64,000 nucleotides of DNA from Callipepla californica brunnescens (GCA_023055505.1 JALIRH010000027.1:2244501-2308500), one strand, 5' to 3'; shown: positions 11,981 to 25,070, counted from the first letter of the stretch. Numbers and translations: made by a program. The notes: generated by a model from the sequence alone, not told the origin.

Positions 11981-13627
11981 AACAATGTCCTCACTTAGCT
12001 AATTGCCTTTATCTCAACCCAGGGCTTCTCACACGTTTACTTTCCCAATTCTCTCAGCACACCCCACCTGGGGAGAGCTGCATGGATCCGAGCTGCCTGG
12101 GCTTACACCAGCACTCACAACAACCAGACCTCGTGACGTCTGGGCACTGCAATTGCTGCCATTTGCTTGTGAAGTTTGCTTTATATAATTCATTTATCTA
12201 CTTTATTTCCTAAATTACACTCTTAAATACTGCTATCCCATCTCTACTGCACTCTTCTTCCTTGATCCAAACATTGCTGTTTCATACTGTGAGATCACAC
12301 AGCCTGTGCAACGCTGTCAATAGTGGTGGCACACTGCTCAGACATGGTCTGCATTGGTGAAGCAGCTGCAATGGCTTAGCTCTTTTTGATATATTAGACT
12401 AGGAGTTTACTAATAGCTCATTTGACTTGCCCTACTTCTACTGACTTTTCTGCCCACACTGTGTACTTTTTGACATTGCATAAGTTATGGGTTTTATGGG
12501 ATGAGCTATAATTTTCACGAGGAATTTGGGTACCAGCTGTGTTAAGCAGCCTCTCTTCTAACGTGGGGGTTTTATTCAGCATAGGTTCTGTTCAGTGAGT
12601 AACTGTCAAAGTTCCAGAGCCAAACTGAAAACTTCTAATTGAAACACGCGAAAAGACATCTCCTGACAAATCTCTCCCCACAAACTGCAAGATTAGGAAA
12701 GTTAAAAGTAATGATTTTGCTCTTCCACTTCACTGCCATAAAACATGCCTCCTTGCTCTATAATTAATCCCAGTGAAATGAAGCACAGCAGCCTAACAGA
12801 TCCACCTGTTGTGGAAGGCTGATTGAATACACAGCTTCAGAGATGCAGTTCAGCTTTCCTGAAGTACCTCTTCAACGAGCACTATGAACACTGATACAAC
12901 AGAGCACAGGACAGGCCGGGGAGACCACGACAACAAAAGGACTCTACATCACTAGACAGAAGTGAAGCAGAGTTGCAGCATGCTAAATTATTTAAAAGCA
13001 GAATATATGGATGGTCTGTCTCACGAAAAGCCAAAAGCAAAAAAAGGCACACTCCAACCAAAGCACAAACCGACAACAGAGAATTTGGTTTGCTTCTGAG
13101 CTGGCCTGAAACTAAGGGCTGAACTCACAGCTAAGGAAGAACAATGAAAAAGAGACCAAGGCCAGAAAATGCATCAGGAACGTGCATCTCCAGGTGAGCC
13201 ACCCCAAGCCTGGAGGTACGCCGTACAGTGACAGCTCCTGCCCAGTTGTTATACTTCAGACTCAGTTCTTGATGAATATACAAAGACAAGATACTGCAGA
13301 TGCTGCTAAATAATGGTGCAGTAGGATCAAGCAGAGACAAAAGGTGAACAATATTATGGAAATGAAATAATTATACTTTATACATCAAAAGAATGGGATG
13401 CAAAGCTGAAGTCACTGCTCGACTTAAGGAATTAGTTATCATTACATAATAGCAATTGGAATATCCTAGTAAATATTCAATCCAATCTTGGCTGAATTTT
13501 AACCGTATCAGTTAAAGTTGTACAACACAGTAAGACAACAGATAGCAAAGCTTATTTCAGGCAAGTACTTTTACAGTGCTATTAAATGACAAGGATTTGC
13601 TTTCATTGGTCAGTGAATGGAGCGGGA

Positions 13628-13653
13628 GGTTGCTAAAGCAGTCTCTAGCAACC
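13628..13653. repeat. Perfect 8-bp inverted repeat with RFX-like half-sites
   Basis: GGTTGCTA (13,628-13,635) is exactly complementary to TAGCAACC (13,646-13,653) across a 10-base loop. Each arm resembles an X-box half-site bound by RFX factors, but the spacing is much wider than the 0-3 bases of a canonical X-box. An inverted CCAAT (ATTGG) lies 19 bases upstream at 13,605-13,609. Structure is certain; binding is speculation. Confidence 0.5.
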
Positions 13654-14449
13654 AAGAAGATTGCTTGCTGAGGCAGAACAAGTTGTTTTACTCTGTTTAG
13701 TGTGTCTGCATTTTAAATCTTCCAGACATCATAGTAAATGTAGTAATAATATTGTATAATGAAGAATGGTTGAAGTAATGAGATTGGGGTGAGAGGGTGA
13801 AGCAGTGACCTGTGCAGCAGTATTTCACGAGGCAAGTACAGAGAAGATGATGGAGTTTCTGCCTGGAAGGAGGTGAGGAACAGTAGATCACTGTGATAAA
13901 CAAAATGGAAATGCTTCAGAAACAAGGTAATCTAGTGGACAACTGGGACAACTTTGCCCAGCCTGAAGTGTTGCAGTAGCAAGAAAGCTTACTGGTACTG
14001 CAGGCAAGAGCCAGAGCTCTAGGAAATGGCTAGAAGAGGCTTAGAAAGCAGTGGCAGACAAATCCAAATCCAGGTTTTTCATAACCTTTAAAGCAGCACT
14101 CATTTAAACAGACAAGGAACTGTAGCACTATTGCTTCCAAGAAACAAGATCAAGAGTCTGCTCTGGGCACCAGAACACCACCGCAAATACCAAACAGTTC
14201 CCTCTGCGTCTCTTTACTCTTCCACATCTCCAAAAGAAGCTTCAAATATCAGCAGATGCAAATACATACAGAGCCCTGGGCCAGGATAATTTACAACAGC
14301 TGGAAATTTGAGCCACCCACTTAACATAGAAGAGTCGTTGATTTCTTTCCTGCTCTATTTGACTAAGATCTCCCCAACCCCACTCTGAGAACTCCTTAGG
14401 AATTGGGTTATCTACCACAAAAAAAGCTGAGTGGAAATCCCCAGCCAGG

Positions 14450-14480
14450 AAAAAATAAAAAAAAAATAAAATAAAATAAA
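14450..14480. repeat. A-rich (AAAAT)n tract
   Basis: Runs of A interrupted by single T, ending in three near-perfect AAAAT units. Simple low-complexity sequence. Confidence 0.85.
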
Positions 14481-17400
14481 CAACGTAAGTTTAATAAATT
14501 GTTCTTCAGGAAAAAAGAAGTGGGAGAGGGAGAAGAAAGGAAAAGGTTTGTAGTTGTGAGATCATAAGGGTCCAACCATGTAAGTGATGACTCAGTGTAA
14601 TCTTGAGTTTCAACAAGATGAAGAAAAACATGTTTTTGAAATTGTTGAGTCTGGTGATCCCGGCCAACATATATTCTTTTATTGGCCTGCAAGTGACCCT
14701 TTAAACTTGGGCTTGCTTCCAACCTGTGGGTCCATGGCAATGATTAGAGAGTAGAAAATCCCTGCTACTGGCCAGCTGTGCTCCAAATTACCTTACTCAG
14801 CTGTGCCTATAAATGTAATTGCCTGTTTCCATGGAATTGCATCAGAATGACCTGCTCACCTCACACATAATTCATATATCTGCAATCTCTCCCCCTCTGT
14901 AGATAAAAATCTCTTTCTTCTGCACATGTATGAAAGAACTGTGAGGACACAGTCTATCCTTCATTAACCAGGGAAATGGAAGGAGCTGATAATCCAGAAA
15001 AACACGAGGAGTTGAAAGCATAGGTAAGTGAAATCCTAAAATACATACTAAGAACACGGAAGTAGGGAAGACCTGGTGCTGCTGGTTGTACACACCATAC
15101 ACCACTACCTCAGGCAGCAAGCACGGGTGGACACAGCACATGGAGCCCAGCCTACACCACCTTGATGGGACTGCCATGGGGATGGTGTGAAGGAGAAGAA
15201 TGCCAAGTCTCAGAAGACTGGGGGACAGCAGCATAAACAACGTGTGGATCTAAGGCAAATGAAACCCACAGTTCATCTTCTGGTCATCCGTGAAGACAGT
15301 TGCAGACAGAGTAGAGGGAGAAGAATTTGCCTCTTTTGCTTTTAAAAGAAAAGCCAGAGAAAAGAGGAAAATCAGCTAAATGGATTAAATGGTGACACAA
15401 GTGGAAAAAAAAGGTCCAGGAGGCTACTTTCCTAGAAGCTAGCTATTGCTAGGTCTGTGTTTTAGGGTATAAAGGCAACTTCCACAAGGATAGAATTGAG
15501 CTCCCTCCATCCAGAGGCTGCCATGGGATGGAGGCCGTCACCGCACTCCCTCTCCACCATCGTTTCCTGCCAGGCCCTCACCCGGCAGGCCAGGCCCCTC
15601 CCTGACAATGACTGAGGCTCGGAACTATTGTAACCAAAAAATGAAATATGTTCCCATTAAAAAATGAGGATGAGAGCAATTAATTCCACATTTTTGTGAA
15701 TAAATATCATGTGTCTTATGCCAGAGCAATTTGGCTTGTTCACAGAAGCTAACAGTGACACATAAATCCATTTTCCCTGTTGCTCAACAGACCCTCTCAC
15801 TCTGCAGACCAGATTTTGCATTGGTAGAGGCTTTTTTTGTTTCTATTTTTCAGTTTGCACCTTAAATGTTCCTTGTCACTCACCTTCCTGTCAACCTATG
15901 GGTTACATCATTCTTTCAAAGCAACTGAAGTCAAGGTTGCCTTGGGATTTGGTTGTTCAACAGCAACTGACCCGGGTAACTTTACTTGCAGAAGGTGCCC
16001 ACTGTTTCCCAGAAGTGATGTTACTTGACTGGAGCCAATGACCTGGATCAGTCCCCTCTCCTGGAGACAGTCCCAGCAGCAGGGCCGTGCCAGGAGCATC
16101 CCTGCCAGCATGGCCAGTCCACTTGTCCTGTGCAAAGTGAGGGAAGAGCTCTCTTCTAGCACGTGTGGTCCTGAACTACTGAGCCACAAGCCTGGACCAA
16201 CATCTGAATAAGCAGAGGTGAAGCCATGCAGAAGAATAGCTAATGTGCTCCTATGTTTTCTCTATTATTTACTTGACTACAACAACTCCATCATATTGAA
16301 AATCAATGGAATTTTAGAAGTGTAAAACCCAGGAAAAGCTGTATGGATTCTGATTATTTTGAAGCTTTACAGATGCTTGCTGGCCTAATATGGGAGGAGT
16401 ATCGTTATTTTATCGACCAAACTCTTTTTTTGTTTTAATATGGAAAATCTCAGTGGCACTTCACTCCATTTGTCTTTTTTTTTCTTCTTTAGTCATATGA
16501 TAATGTACACTTATAACCAGTGAATCATCCCCCCAAAAAGTCATAAAGAGAAAAATAGCTCATATGTATGCCTCAGCGGCCAATGAATCACTGACGACAG
16601 GTATAATGGGAATAATTATATACTGTTGAGAAACTTTACCCAAAGCCCAGCTCACAAGGCTAGTTTCAAAACTTCTGAGTTATACAGTTGGATCCAAGGT
16701 TGTGAGTGCCAGGTTAGGAAACAGCCAGGAGAATTTCAGATTTGTGTTACTGCAAGGAAATATCCTCTCCAAGTGTCTGTTATGTGTTGACAAATTGTTT
16801 ATACTTAATGAAGCAGTAATAATGAATAGTCTAAATAGACATCGATTTCTATGTTTATAATTCAGTTTTAGTGGGAAAAATAATTCTGGCAACAGAAATA
16901 TGGATGTCAAACTTTGGATGCCAGCCACTGTTCTATAATTGTGCTATTTTAAGGAGTAAAATGTATCATTGAGTATAATAACTTATATTTTTAGGGTCTA
17001 ATCCTGGAAGTTTCTACTCTGAAGAGCTCAAGGCTTCCAACCCAAGTACGAACGTGAATTTGTAGCAGACAGTGTCCTGATGAGGAGAGGTTCCAGTCTC
17101 AGTGGAACTTCACTCCGTGCCTCCTAGAAATATCAGTCAAAATTTGAATGAGAGGCATGTGCTCCAGAATGCAAATGTAAACTCTTCCTAATCCAGCTCA
17201 AAGAAACCTAGAAACAAGAAGGCATGGCTACTGCATCAAGTCTAGCTACAAAATACACTGTCCCCCCAAGCACTGCAAAGGAATGCTGATTAGCACCCTG
17301 CAACTTCAGACACAGCAGTACTGGAGCTGTACAAACACCAGCACCCAAGGCAGTGAAGTGAGAAAGGTCCATACTTGAGAGGAGAGGGTGGTGACACAAA

Positions 17401-18339
17401 CTCCCTCAGTGGGCAGAAACGGGCACCTTCAGAGAGCAATTCATCCTAAACAGCTGTTTTAGAATAAGCTGAATCACCCCCTGAAGGTTCTCCTTTCTCT
17501 CTGTCAAATGCAAGAGCAGCATGGCTCCAGCTCTGACCAGTTCAGATGTACGTCTGATTTCTTTATGCTCTGAATTTGTGCAAAAATATCTCATCCTCAG
17601 TTGGGAAAGTAGTTGAAAAGAGATGAGTAGCTGCTGTTATATTTCTGGGAAATGTGAGATATTATATGACCTGTTAATTTATTCCAGAGTTTCTCTTTAT
17701 GCTTTAACAATAGTGTTCAGTATTCAATTCAAGTCATAATACTTAATGGCTTGTGGTCAGCTAAGCTTATCCTGCAGTTCTGTGCCAGCTTAAAAAATAA
17801 ACAAAGCTGTATCTACTGAATGGCACAATTAGTGGGATTTATCCTGCTCCTACCCCAAAACCCACATTAGAACACAAAAATATTGTTTCTGCTCAATTCA
17901 AAGAAGACGGAAAGTGTCTTACACCCTCCTGTAGAAGACTACGAGAGCTCAACAGTTTGCTCAGATGAGAACATCAGTCTTCAGGGGAAACAAACACTGG
18001 GGCTAGCTTCAAATAAAAGTTATTTTCACTCCAAAAATGTCCAGTGTCCACAGAGTAGATTGGAAACGTAACATGTCAGAGACCACACATTTACTTAGGA
18101 CTTGTTTCCACTGGAGAGTTAACTCAGCTGATAATGAGAGTGCTGTCCTCATCCCAAGTACTGTTCACACACAGAAGCTTGGATACAGGGTGCTTTTAAC
18201 AGGGTCTATCTATCCTACACAGGAGCAAACAACATAACATTACTATATATGAACCACCCCTCTATCACCTTGGCTCTACAGTTCACATGCAAAGAGTTAG
18301 CTCCATTGCAGAGTTAATTCTGTGCTGCAGATAATCACC

Positions 18340-18400
18340 CCAGACAGAGATAATCCCTGTCCTGAAGGAGCTACAACCAAAACCTCCATGCAAAGCAGGG
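18340..18400 (-). repeat. L3/CR1-like ancient LINE tail, reverse orientation
   Basis: The segment 'agataatccctgtcctgaag' followed by 'gagctacaacc' is close to the reverse complement of the widespread amniote tail 'attgtaagctctttggggcagggactgtct'. The same motif in the opposite orientation and in fuller form is at about 24.1 kb. Short and diverged, so family assignment is uncertain. Confidence 0.45.
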
Positions 18401-19319
18401 CAGGAAGCACAGAGGCAGAAGGAGGTACAGCAGCCCTTACACAAGCTCACCAGTGGTGCAGCTGGGAACAGTATTTAATACTCAGCTGTATGATGCAAAA
18501 TGAATAAAAGTAAACTTGACAAAGACACTCCACATCTCAGGCAATGTGATCAAAACCAGCTCCTTCAGCTTAGAGATGATTTTTTCTCTCTCAGCATTGC
18601 CAGATCTTCAGCAAAAGAAGGATCACAAAGTTGTTTGCAACTAAGAGCCAGGGTTGACAAGGTTCACTCAACTCCTGTTACATGTTTCTGATCCCCTCGG
18701 GTTTCCTGCAGCCCCCTTCTGCTACATCCAAGCTTCAGGCTTTAGTAGCAAAGAAACCAATTCAATACACTGCTGTACTCAATGCCAACTGCACACTGAG
18801 CCCCTAGAGCTCCGGCCTGAGTACCAATAAGCTACACAGCCAGATCTCAAGCAGTAAGGTACTCCGAATACCACAGTGAGGACTGAGCACTGCAATCACC
18901 CACAAGATCTGGCAGCATAGGAAGGCCCCAGGAGCCCATGGATGGAGCCCACTCCTCTCCAGCAGTCCCACGCGGCTGATGGCCAACCCCGCATGCCAGT
19001 CACTACATCTCCTCTCCTGGACATGTAGTATTAAAGTCATAATATACACAGCATATGTCATGCCACGCTGCTCCATGTATGCTCACCAGTATGCCTTCCT
19101 GCTTGACACAGTCACAACTTCAGAGAACGCTCCTAGTCTGTGTGCACTAATCTGTTTCAGTCTTTATTCACTAAGTCAGACTGCCATTTCCTGGCCCCAA
19201 AACAGTCCACTCAATACCCAGCCTATAGATTTAGAGCATGGATCTTCCCCATGTGCTCAGCTTCCTGATTTAAAAGCTATCACCCCAACTTAAATGTCTC
19301 TATTTCTTCAAAATCCTAC
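18401..19319. other. Anonymous non-coding stretch
   Basis: No gene or repeat recognised. Open frames on both strands (up to 104 codons) overlap and show no domain. Confidence 0.5.
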
Positions 19320-19344
19320 TTTCATTTCATTTCATTTCATTTCA
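19320..19344. repeat. (TTTCA)5 pentanucleotide microsatellite
   Basis: Five perfect consecutive TTTCA units. It directly abuts the hairpin that starts at 19,345. Such pentanucleotide repeats are length-variable in vertebrates; nothing indicates a role here. Confidence 0.95.
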
Positions 19345-19369
19345 GCAAACCAGATTGTATCTGGTTTGC
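19345..19369. repeat. Perfect 11-bp hairpin beside the microsatellite
   Basis: GCAAACCAGAT (19,345-19,355) is exactly complementary to ATCTGGTTTGC (19,359-19,369) with a 3-base TGT loop. With one bulged base the stem can extend by three more pairs into the TTTCA array on the left. Confidence 0.85.
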
Positions 19370-20671
19370 GAACCATGTGCTTTCAGGAGGAAGCCAATAT
19401 GAGGGACTTCAGAAAGTTTCCATTTATTCTGTGCTGTTTTTCTACCATCCCTCACCTTTCCCACCAGCCACAGAACACAGACTGCCATCCCACCTCCTCT
19501 GTTCACATTCCACATTCAATGGGCTTCTCTGCAGTCAAAAGCTCTCTGACTTGATGGTGCCTTTCTGAAAGGCAAATAATTCTTTTGTTGCATTCAAAAA
19601 AGAATTACCTGGCCCTGCCTTTAAAAAGGCACAACATATTTACAGAGCCTAGCTTTCTTTTCTGTCCTTTGCTCGGACTACTGAACAATCATGGTCTTTA
19701 AATGAAAGTGCATTTTTGAATATACCCAGCAATGAGACAGGACACTTCATCATACCTTACACACAACTTCAAGTGGGTTCTTAAATTTATTAAACTAAAA
19801 GCACAGAATCAAACCACGAGGCTCGAAAAAAATTCAGGCTATTTCCCAATCTAAAATCCTGATTCTGCTACAGAGAATGCAAATGTCTGATCTGAGAGCA
19901 CGTGTGAGGAACAGAGGGAATATCTTAACAAAATACTTCCAATGAAGTCTTCCCTGTGCTAAGCCGTATGGCACAGGTTTCACACAAACTTGGACTTTTC
20001 CAGTTGCATACTGTTTTCTCTTCCCTCATTTCCCACAATAAGCAGCATCTAACTACTGAGCCTTTCGTTTTGTCCTTTAAGTGCCTCCAGCACCTAAAAT
20101 TCCCACAGCTACATCACTGTAATCTACAGACTGATACCTGATTATGCTGAAGTTATTCTGTAGCATCTTCTGAAGTGATATTTCCAAGCTGCACCTTAAT
20201 TTGCAGATCAAAGCTTCCATTTTCACTACTGTAAAACTGACCTGCTCAACATTATGCAACTGACTGAGCAGAACCTTTGCCACCAGTTTTATCAAAATCA
20301 CCTGATGAATATCTCCATTTAACAGAGAAGGCTCTGAGAAGCCCCAGTGACTCCTACCAACCTACCTATATCAGCATCACTGCCTTCTTATGAGGACTGG
20401 GAGACAGGCAGTGGCTCTCTCCAGTGACCAGTCATGGAGGAGGATGAGTGGCACATCATAAGCAGCCTACCCCAGACACCTGCTGCTGTGAGCACAGCTG
20501 ATGGCCAAGTATAAGACTGAACAAACCTGCTTCACAATACCTTTCTCTAAAATGGAAGAGAGGGAAAGGCCGAGAGAGCTAAGGGGGACATTAGCAAATT
20601 CCAGATCCTGCCTGCTACTGTCTATGTTGTTGTTACCTTTTCTTTTAGCCATACATACAGCCTCAAGTTTC
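19370..20671. other. Anonymous non-coding stretch
   Basis: No gene recognised. A small inverted repeat (TAATTCTTTTGTTG with CAAAAAAGAATTA) lies near 19,578-19,608. Otherwise I see nothing distinctive. Confidence 0.5.
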
Positions 20672-20785
20672 CACTGACCTGTGCGTGGCTACAGGATAGG
20701 CAAACCTTCATGCCTCAGTTTCCAAACCCATCAAGGTGAGATTACAAACATTTCCCCTGCTTCAGATGGGCTTGTTGAGGCTTGG
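20672..20785 (+). repeat. MIR/CORE-SINE-like relic
   Basis: 'tgcctcagtttcc' followed by 'aaacccatcaaggtgagatta' and later 'cttgttgaggcttgg' follows MIR order: 'tgcctcagtttcc', 'tctgtaaaatggggataa', 'ttgttgtgaggatta'. The 13-base block is an exact match to the most conserved internal part of MIR. Confidence 0.6.
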
Positions 20786-23700
20786 AGGTTGGTGGTGCAA
20801 GATCAAAGGAGCAGAATAACATTACATATCCAGTGCAGGCCCATGCACTATTTGCAATGTCTGGAGGCATGACAGAATGCTTAGCTGGCAAAGGAAAGTG
20901 CAAAATCTCTGTTTTCTTAAGTCTGTACATCACAATTACTTGGGCATGAACTTGAAGTGGTCCTCTGTGACGTGGTCAGGCAAACCTGTTATCTCCCAGT
21001 AATCACCTAGCTCACAAATATAAGATTTGCTCTAACAGTACACCAGAAGGGAAGATACTGAGCTGACTGCTCTCAGTGAAAGCAATCTTTTCTTAAGATA
21101 GTGAGTTGTCTCTCAACCATTTGCCCCATGTAAACTTCATTCTTATTTGTCTACGGTCCTTCAGTTTGTTGTGAAACAGAATACAGACCGTAGCATACAC
21201 AGTACTGCTTTGGGGTATGGCACCCAAAGAGGTCTCAGTATTCTGAAGAAGTCCTGTCTCTTATGGTTGTCACATTAAGCCAAGGTCTTGTGGCAGACAC
21301 ATACGCAGAAGAAGATTAATGTATTCCAGGAAAGCAAAAAGATGAGCTCACAGTTTCAAAATGGAACTCTGCTTTTACAAACAAATACAGACAAATACAT
21401 ATGTTGTGGAACTCTCGTTCCAGCTTTCAGGAAAGGTCAATGAAGTTAGACAACTTGAATGGGGACCTCTCCAGCGTGAAAGGTTTTCTGTTTCTGTAGC
21501 TCATTTCTGCCACCCTCAGCCATCTCCCTGAGCTGCCCAGCTCGTGATCCCATCGAGCTGCTGCCCACAGCCAAACAGCAGTTTGCTCCTGGTCATCGTT
21601 TCAGGATTTTCACTCCAGTCTCACAAGTGTTCACAATGATCATCCAAGTGAACTGAGAATGGAACACTCTGCATTCCTTCCACCATGCTGCCACTAACAT
21701 GTAACTCCACCGTGGAACGAGTCAGGCCATCACCTCCAACCACAGCACATCCTTACTCCTAGCCATCAAAGAAAACAAGCTGTGCTCAGGACTCTTTGGA
21801 GAAGTACTGTTCTGATTTGGGAAAATAATCTCTATTCAAAAAAGTCAACAGAAGCACACTTAAAATTACACCATGCTTACACACCACTCCAAATAAAGGT
21901 CTTTACCATGCACTGACTTGCTTATGCTGGCTGTCTGGAAGCATACTGGCAAGTCAAGGAGAAAAGGAACACGCCTGTCTTCCTATCGGGTCATTTAAGG
22001 AAGACAGAAACAAAAATAAATGGACTAAAGGACACCACTGCACAGTAATATTATAATAATATTGTGAGGATAAACAGGAAAGAAAATACACCCATAGAAG
22101 ACTGGAGTGGGAAAGTTTGCAAAGCTGTATGCTGAGATAAGGGACAAAAAAGATGCTGGATAGCGTGATGAGTTGGAACGTGACACTTCCCATCTGTTTG
22201 ATGAGAATATTTCTCACCCTAACGTTCACTGAGAAACTAGCTTCTCATATCCCAGAGAAACTGAAGCAAAGGAAGTTTTCATGACTTGCAAAGCTCTCAG
22301 ACCCAGGAATCAGCCAGAGAGGTCCCTCACTGACCGCACTGTCAGCAGCAACGCACAGCAGAGCTGAGCAGGAGCCAGGGCCACCACTGTTTGCTGTTTG
22401 ATTCACAAGGCAAAGTCCTGCAGATACCTGTTTTAGCACAGAGGTTGACTCTTTCTGATAAAAAAGTTTAGAGTTCAGTACAGCAAGCCCACACATCTTA
22501 CAGATCCCAGAGTCTCATCTGGAATGAATCAGTATCAATTCAGACTTTATTTAAACATATTGTTTAAATACAGTTTATCCCTCTTGACGCTGGGTTGAGA
22601 AGTTCAGTCTTTCAAGTGTACTCTTTCTTACACTGAAATTTTCTTCCATTTAGGAATAACTTGAAAACACATGAACAAAGAATTAAATGCTCAGATACCT
22701 TAATCCTATTATCAATAATCTGTAATGCTTTTCACAGGCCATTAGACTGACATGTCTGTGTGAGACTGCACATACATACCACAGCAGTACAGTTCTGGCT
22801 GGGGGTAACTGCAATGGGGACCATATGAACCTAAAGCATACTGTGCCACGTGCACGATGTACACAGCTTCAGAATCTGGAAAGGAAGCTCCCAGGCCAAA
22901 AGACTTGAAAGCAAAACGTACAGCTCAGTGGCAATAACATCTTTTCATTTATATCCTTTTATTTTTCTGCATCAAACAGTATCTTCCTAGGAACTCACAT
23001 TTCAACTTCAGTCTGTCCTCTGAGAAATGTTAGTTGCTGTTTCTCCCCCAAATCATCTCCCGTTGTTCCCTACATTAATTCCTTCTTGGTGAAATACCTA
23101 GTATGGTCAAATGAACGATGGATGGTAAACTTTCCAAATTCGAACATAAGCGTGTCCAGGAGTAAACCTTTTAAGGACACTTTAAGGAGACAGAAGCTTA
23201 AATCCCATTTTCAGCAGGAATCAAGGGCCAGACCGTAAGGCTAAGCTGGCATCTAAAGATTTAAATCAGTTCCTATTTTTATCTTGAATGGCTATATACC
23301 CTAAAAAAAAAGTGCAAAGCAAGCACTAAGGCCATGCCTCAAATTAACCACATGCTTAAGTGTCTTCTTGACTTCTTCTGACTGCAGTTCACAGCTTCAG
23401 GACCAACAGCACCTTCTGCTGCACTGCAGCACAGAAAGGAGCACCCGGCTTTGGAGAGCCAACAACTCCATTGATTTCCACACTTTCCCACTTGGGTAAG
23501 CATTGGCAAAATCCAGCTCAAGAGTACCACCTAGCCTTCCTGCAACATTTTACAGACACGAACCAGTGATCCTGACATACCAAATTCGGCAGCTACCAAC
23601 TTATGTGCCTGTCCTATAAAGACTGATGACGAGCTCTACCATGGCATTAAGGACAGCAAAACAGACAGACCCTCTGTGCAGATGTGGCGTGCTGCAGTTT

Positions 23701-24080
23701 GCTGCTCAGAGATGAACCAACCTGAGGCTGGAAGCAGCTCAGTTACCCTCCTAGCAGCATGGCTGCGAAGCCAGGGCAGCCAGACAGCTCCTGGGCATGT
23801 CTGGAGGCCACGCAGGACTGCTCCGTGCCCTGGGCACTGACTGCACCAGACCTCCGATCGCTCAGGAAACCCTACTCCAACACACAGTGTAAACATACCC
23901 AGAGTTATCCAAGCTGGAAGCATGCCAGACCTCTGGCATGAAATCTCCTTTACTTGAAAAAAAAAAAAAGAAAAAGAAAAATAAGATGATCTGAGCAAGC
24001 AAGATGGGACACGTTTTGCAAAGGCAATGCAGGAGACTCGGTTTTCTTCTTAGCTCCACCCAGCCCTGATGATGATAATC
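20786..24080. other. Anonymous non-coding stretch
   Basis: No gene recognised. A phrase near 23,340-23,400 ('cacatgcttaagtg') and one near 23,468 ('ccattgatttcc') recall old amniote palindromic repeats but are too short to call. A short imperfect palindrome (ATTTAAACA with TGTTTAAAT) lies near 22,550-22,571, and an interrupted poly(A) tract begins at 23,957. Confidence 0.5.
23957..23983. repeat. Interrupted poly(A) tract
   Basis: Thirteen A, then A5 and A5 runs separated by single G. Low-complexity sequence. Confidence 0.85.
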
Positions 24081-24215
24081 CTTTGTTTGCCTTTCTTCTC
24101 TATTTAGATTGTAAGTTCTTAAAGATAGAGACAGTCTCTTGGCATTTGTTTATATAGAGTTTATATATCAGTCCCCAGGATTACTACAATGATTAGAATA
24201 ATCTTTAATGACCAC
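24081..24215 (+). repeat. L3/CR1-like ancient LINE tail
   Basis: 'agattgtaagttctt', 'gacagtctcttggcatttgt', 'cagtccccagg' and 'ttactacaatgattagaata' occur in the order of the conserved 3' tail of an old amniote retroposon: 'agattgtaagctctttggggcagggactgtctctt', 'tgcctagcacaatggggccc', 'ctactacaatacaaataata'. Four ordered blocks make the repeat origin likely. I cannot decide between L3, a CR1 relative or an AmnSINE/MIR tail without a library search. Confidence 0.65.
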
Positions 24216-25070
24216 AAATCACTGCAACCCATGTTTTATGAATCCTCTGTGCACACGCATGGCAAATAGGTAAACAAAATGAGGCTCTGAGCAAATTACA
24301 AGGTCTAAGAAGCATACTACTTTTTTTACAACAGTTTCTGTCCATTACATCCCTGCATTTTGACTTAACAGTGCTATAACATACTTGCTAGAATTATGAA
24401 GAACAGCAAATGAGCCCTAGTGTGACTGGGAACTCGGCACCTTTCCTCCTTAATTCATCTGCTACAGATGACAGCACTGTTCTGCATTTTAAATATAACA
24501 ATAACTCTATTCTGCAGTCTGAATTCTTCCAAACCAACAAAACCCTTGGTTGGGTGAGTTTGCATCCTGAATATTGTCCAGGATAAGTGGCATCATGAAC
24601 ACTGTAAGCCCAAAGTTTATGGGACGCTGGGGTACTGCTCTGCAGCCCCTAACTCCCTTCAGTGACTGACCCGCGGAGATGTGTGTCAAATCCCTCATCA
24701 ACCATCCCACAGCCGCTCATCCCAAGGCCTAACTAAGTCACCAGAAAGGTTGCCATTAGCTTTTTGCAGGTTTGGGCTTCTCAGCAAAGTAGTTCTCTGC
24801 CCGAGTGACTGGTGCTGCCTATTTCAGCTGCTACCCTTCGATTCCCTTCCCCTCGCACCGCACAGACCTGCGTGCTGCACTGACTCACTGGGGAGAAGCA
24901 GCAAATCCAAACAGAGCTGCTCTGAGATTAGTGCAGATGAAATACAGGTTTGCCTGCATGTGCACTGTGTAGCCAGGATTTGTTTAGAAAAATAGCTCTG
25001 GTTTACTTCATACGTCCATCCCTATATGCTCTTCTTCCAGTTTGAGATAATGAGCCTTCTTGAGGAAGCA
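24216..25070. other. Anonymous non-coding stretch
   Basis: No gene or repeat recognised. The 104-codon frame at 24,681-24,995 has no recognisable domain. Confidence 0.5.

Larger units (their letters stand above)
11981..18339. other. Anonymous non-coding stretch
   Basis: No gene recognised in this 6.3 kb. Open frames reach 122 codons (minus strand, 14,872-15,240) without a known domain. The sequence between about 15,640 and 15,750 and near 16,560-16,620 is AT-rich with TAATTA-like and octamer-like words, which is compatible with non-coding elements under constraint but is not proof. A GC-richer island lies at 15,530-15,610. A polypyrimidine tract followed by AG at 16,475-16,492 looks like a splice acceptor, but no convincing exon follows. 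Confidence 0.5.

Noticed and set aside
16475..16495. Splice-acceptor-like polypyrimidine plus AG
   Set aside because: No open, conserved-looking exon with a donor follows; similar sites near 35,800 and 60,469 were rejected for the same reason.
21090..21125. Weak resemblance to a Y RNA ('gatagtgagttgtctctcaa')
   Set aside because: Only a short 5' stretch is similar; the complementary 3' stem is missing.
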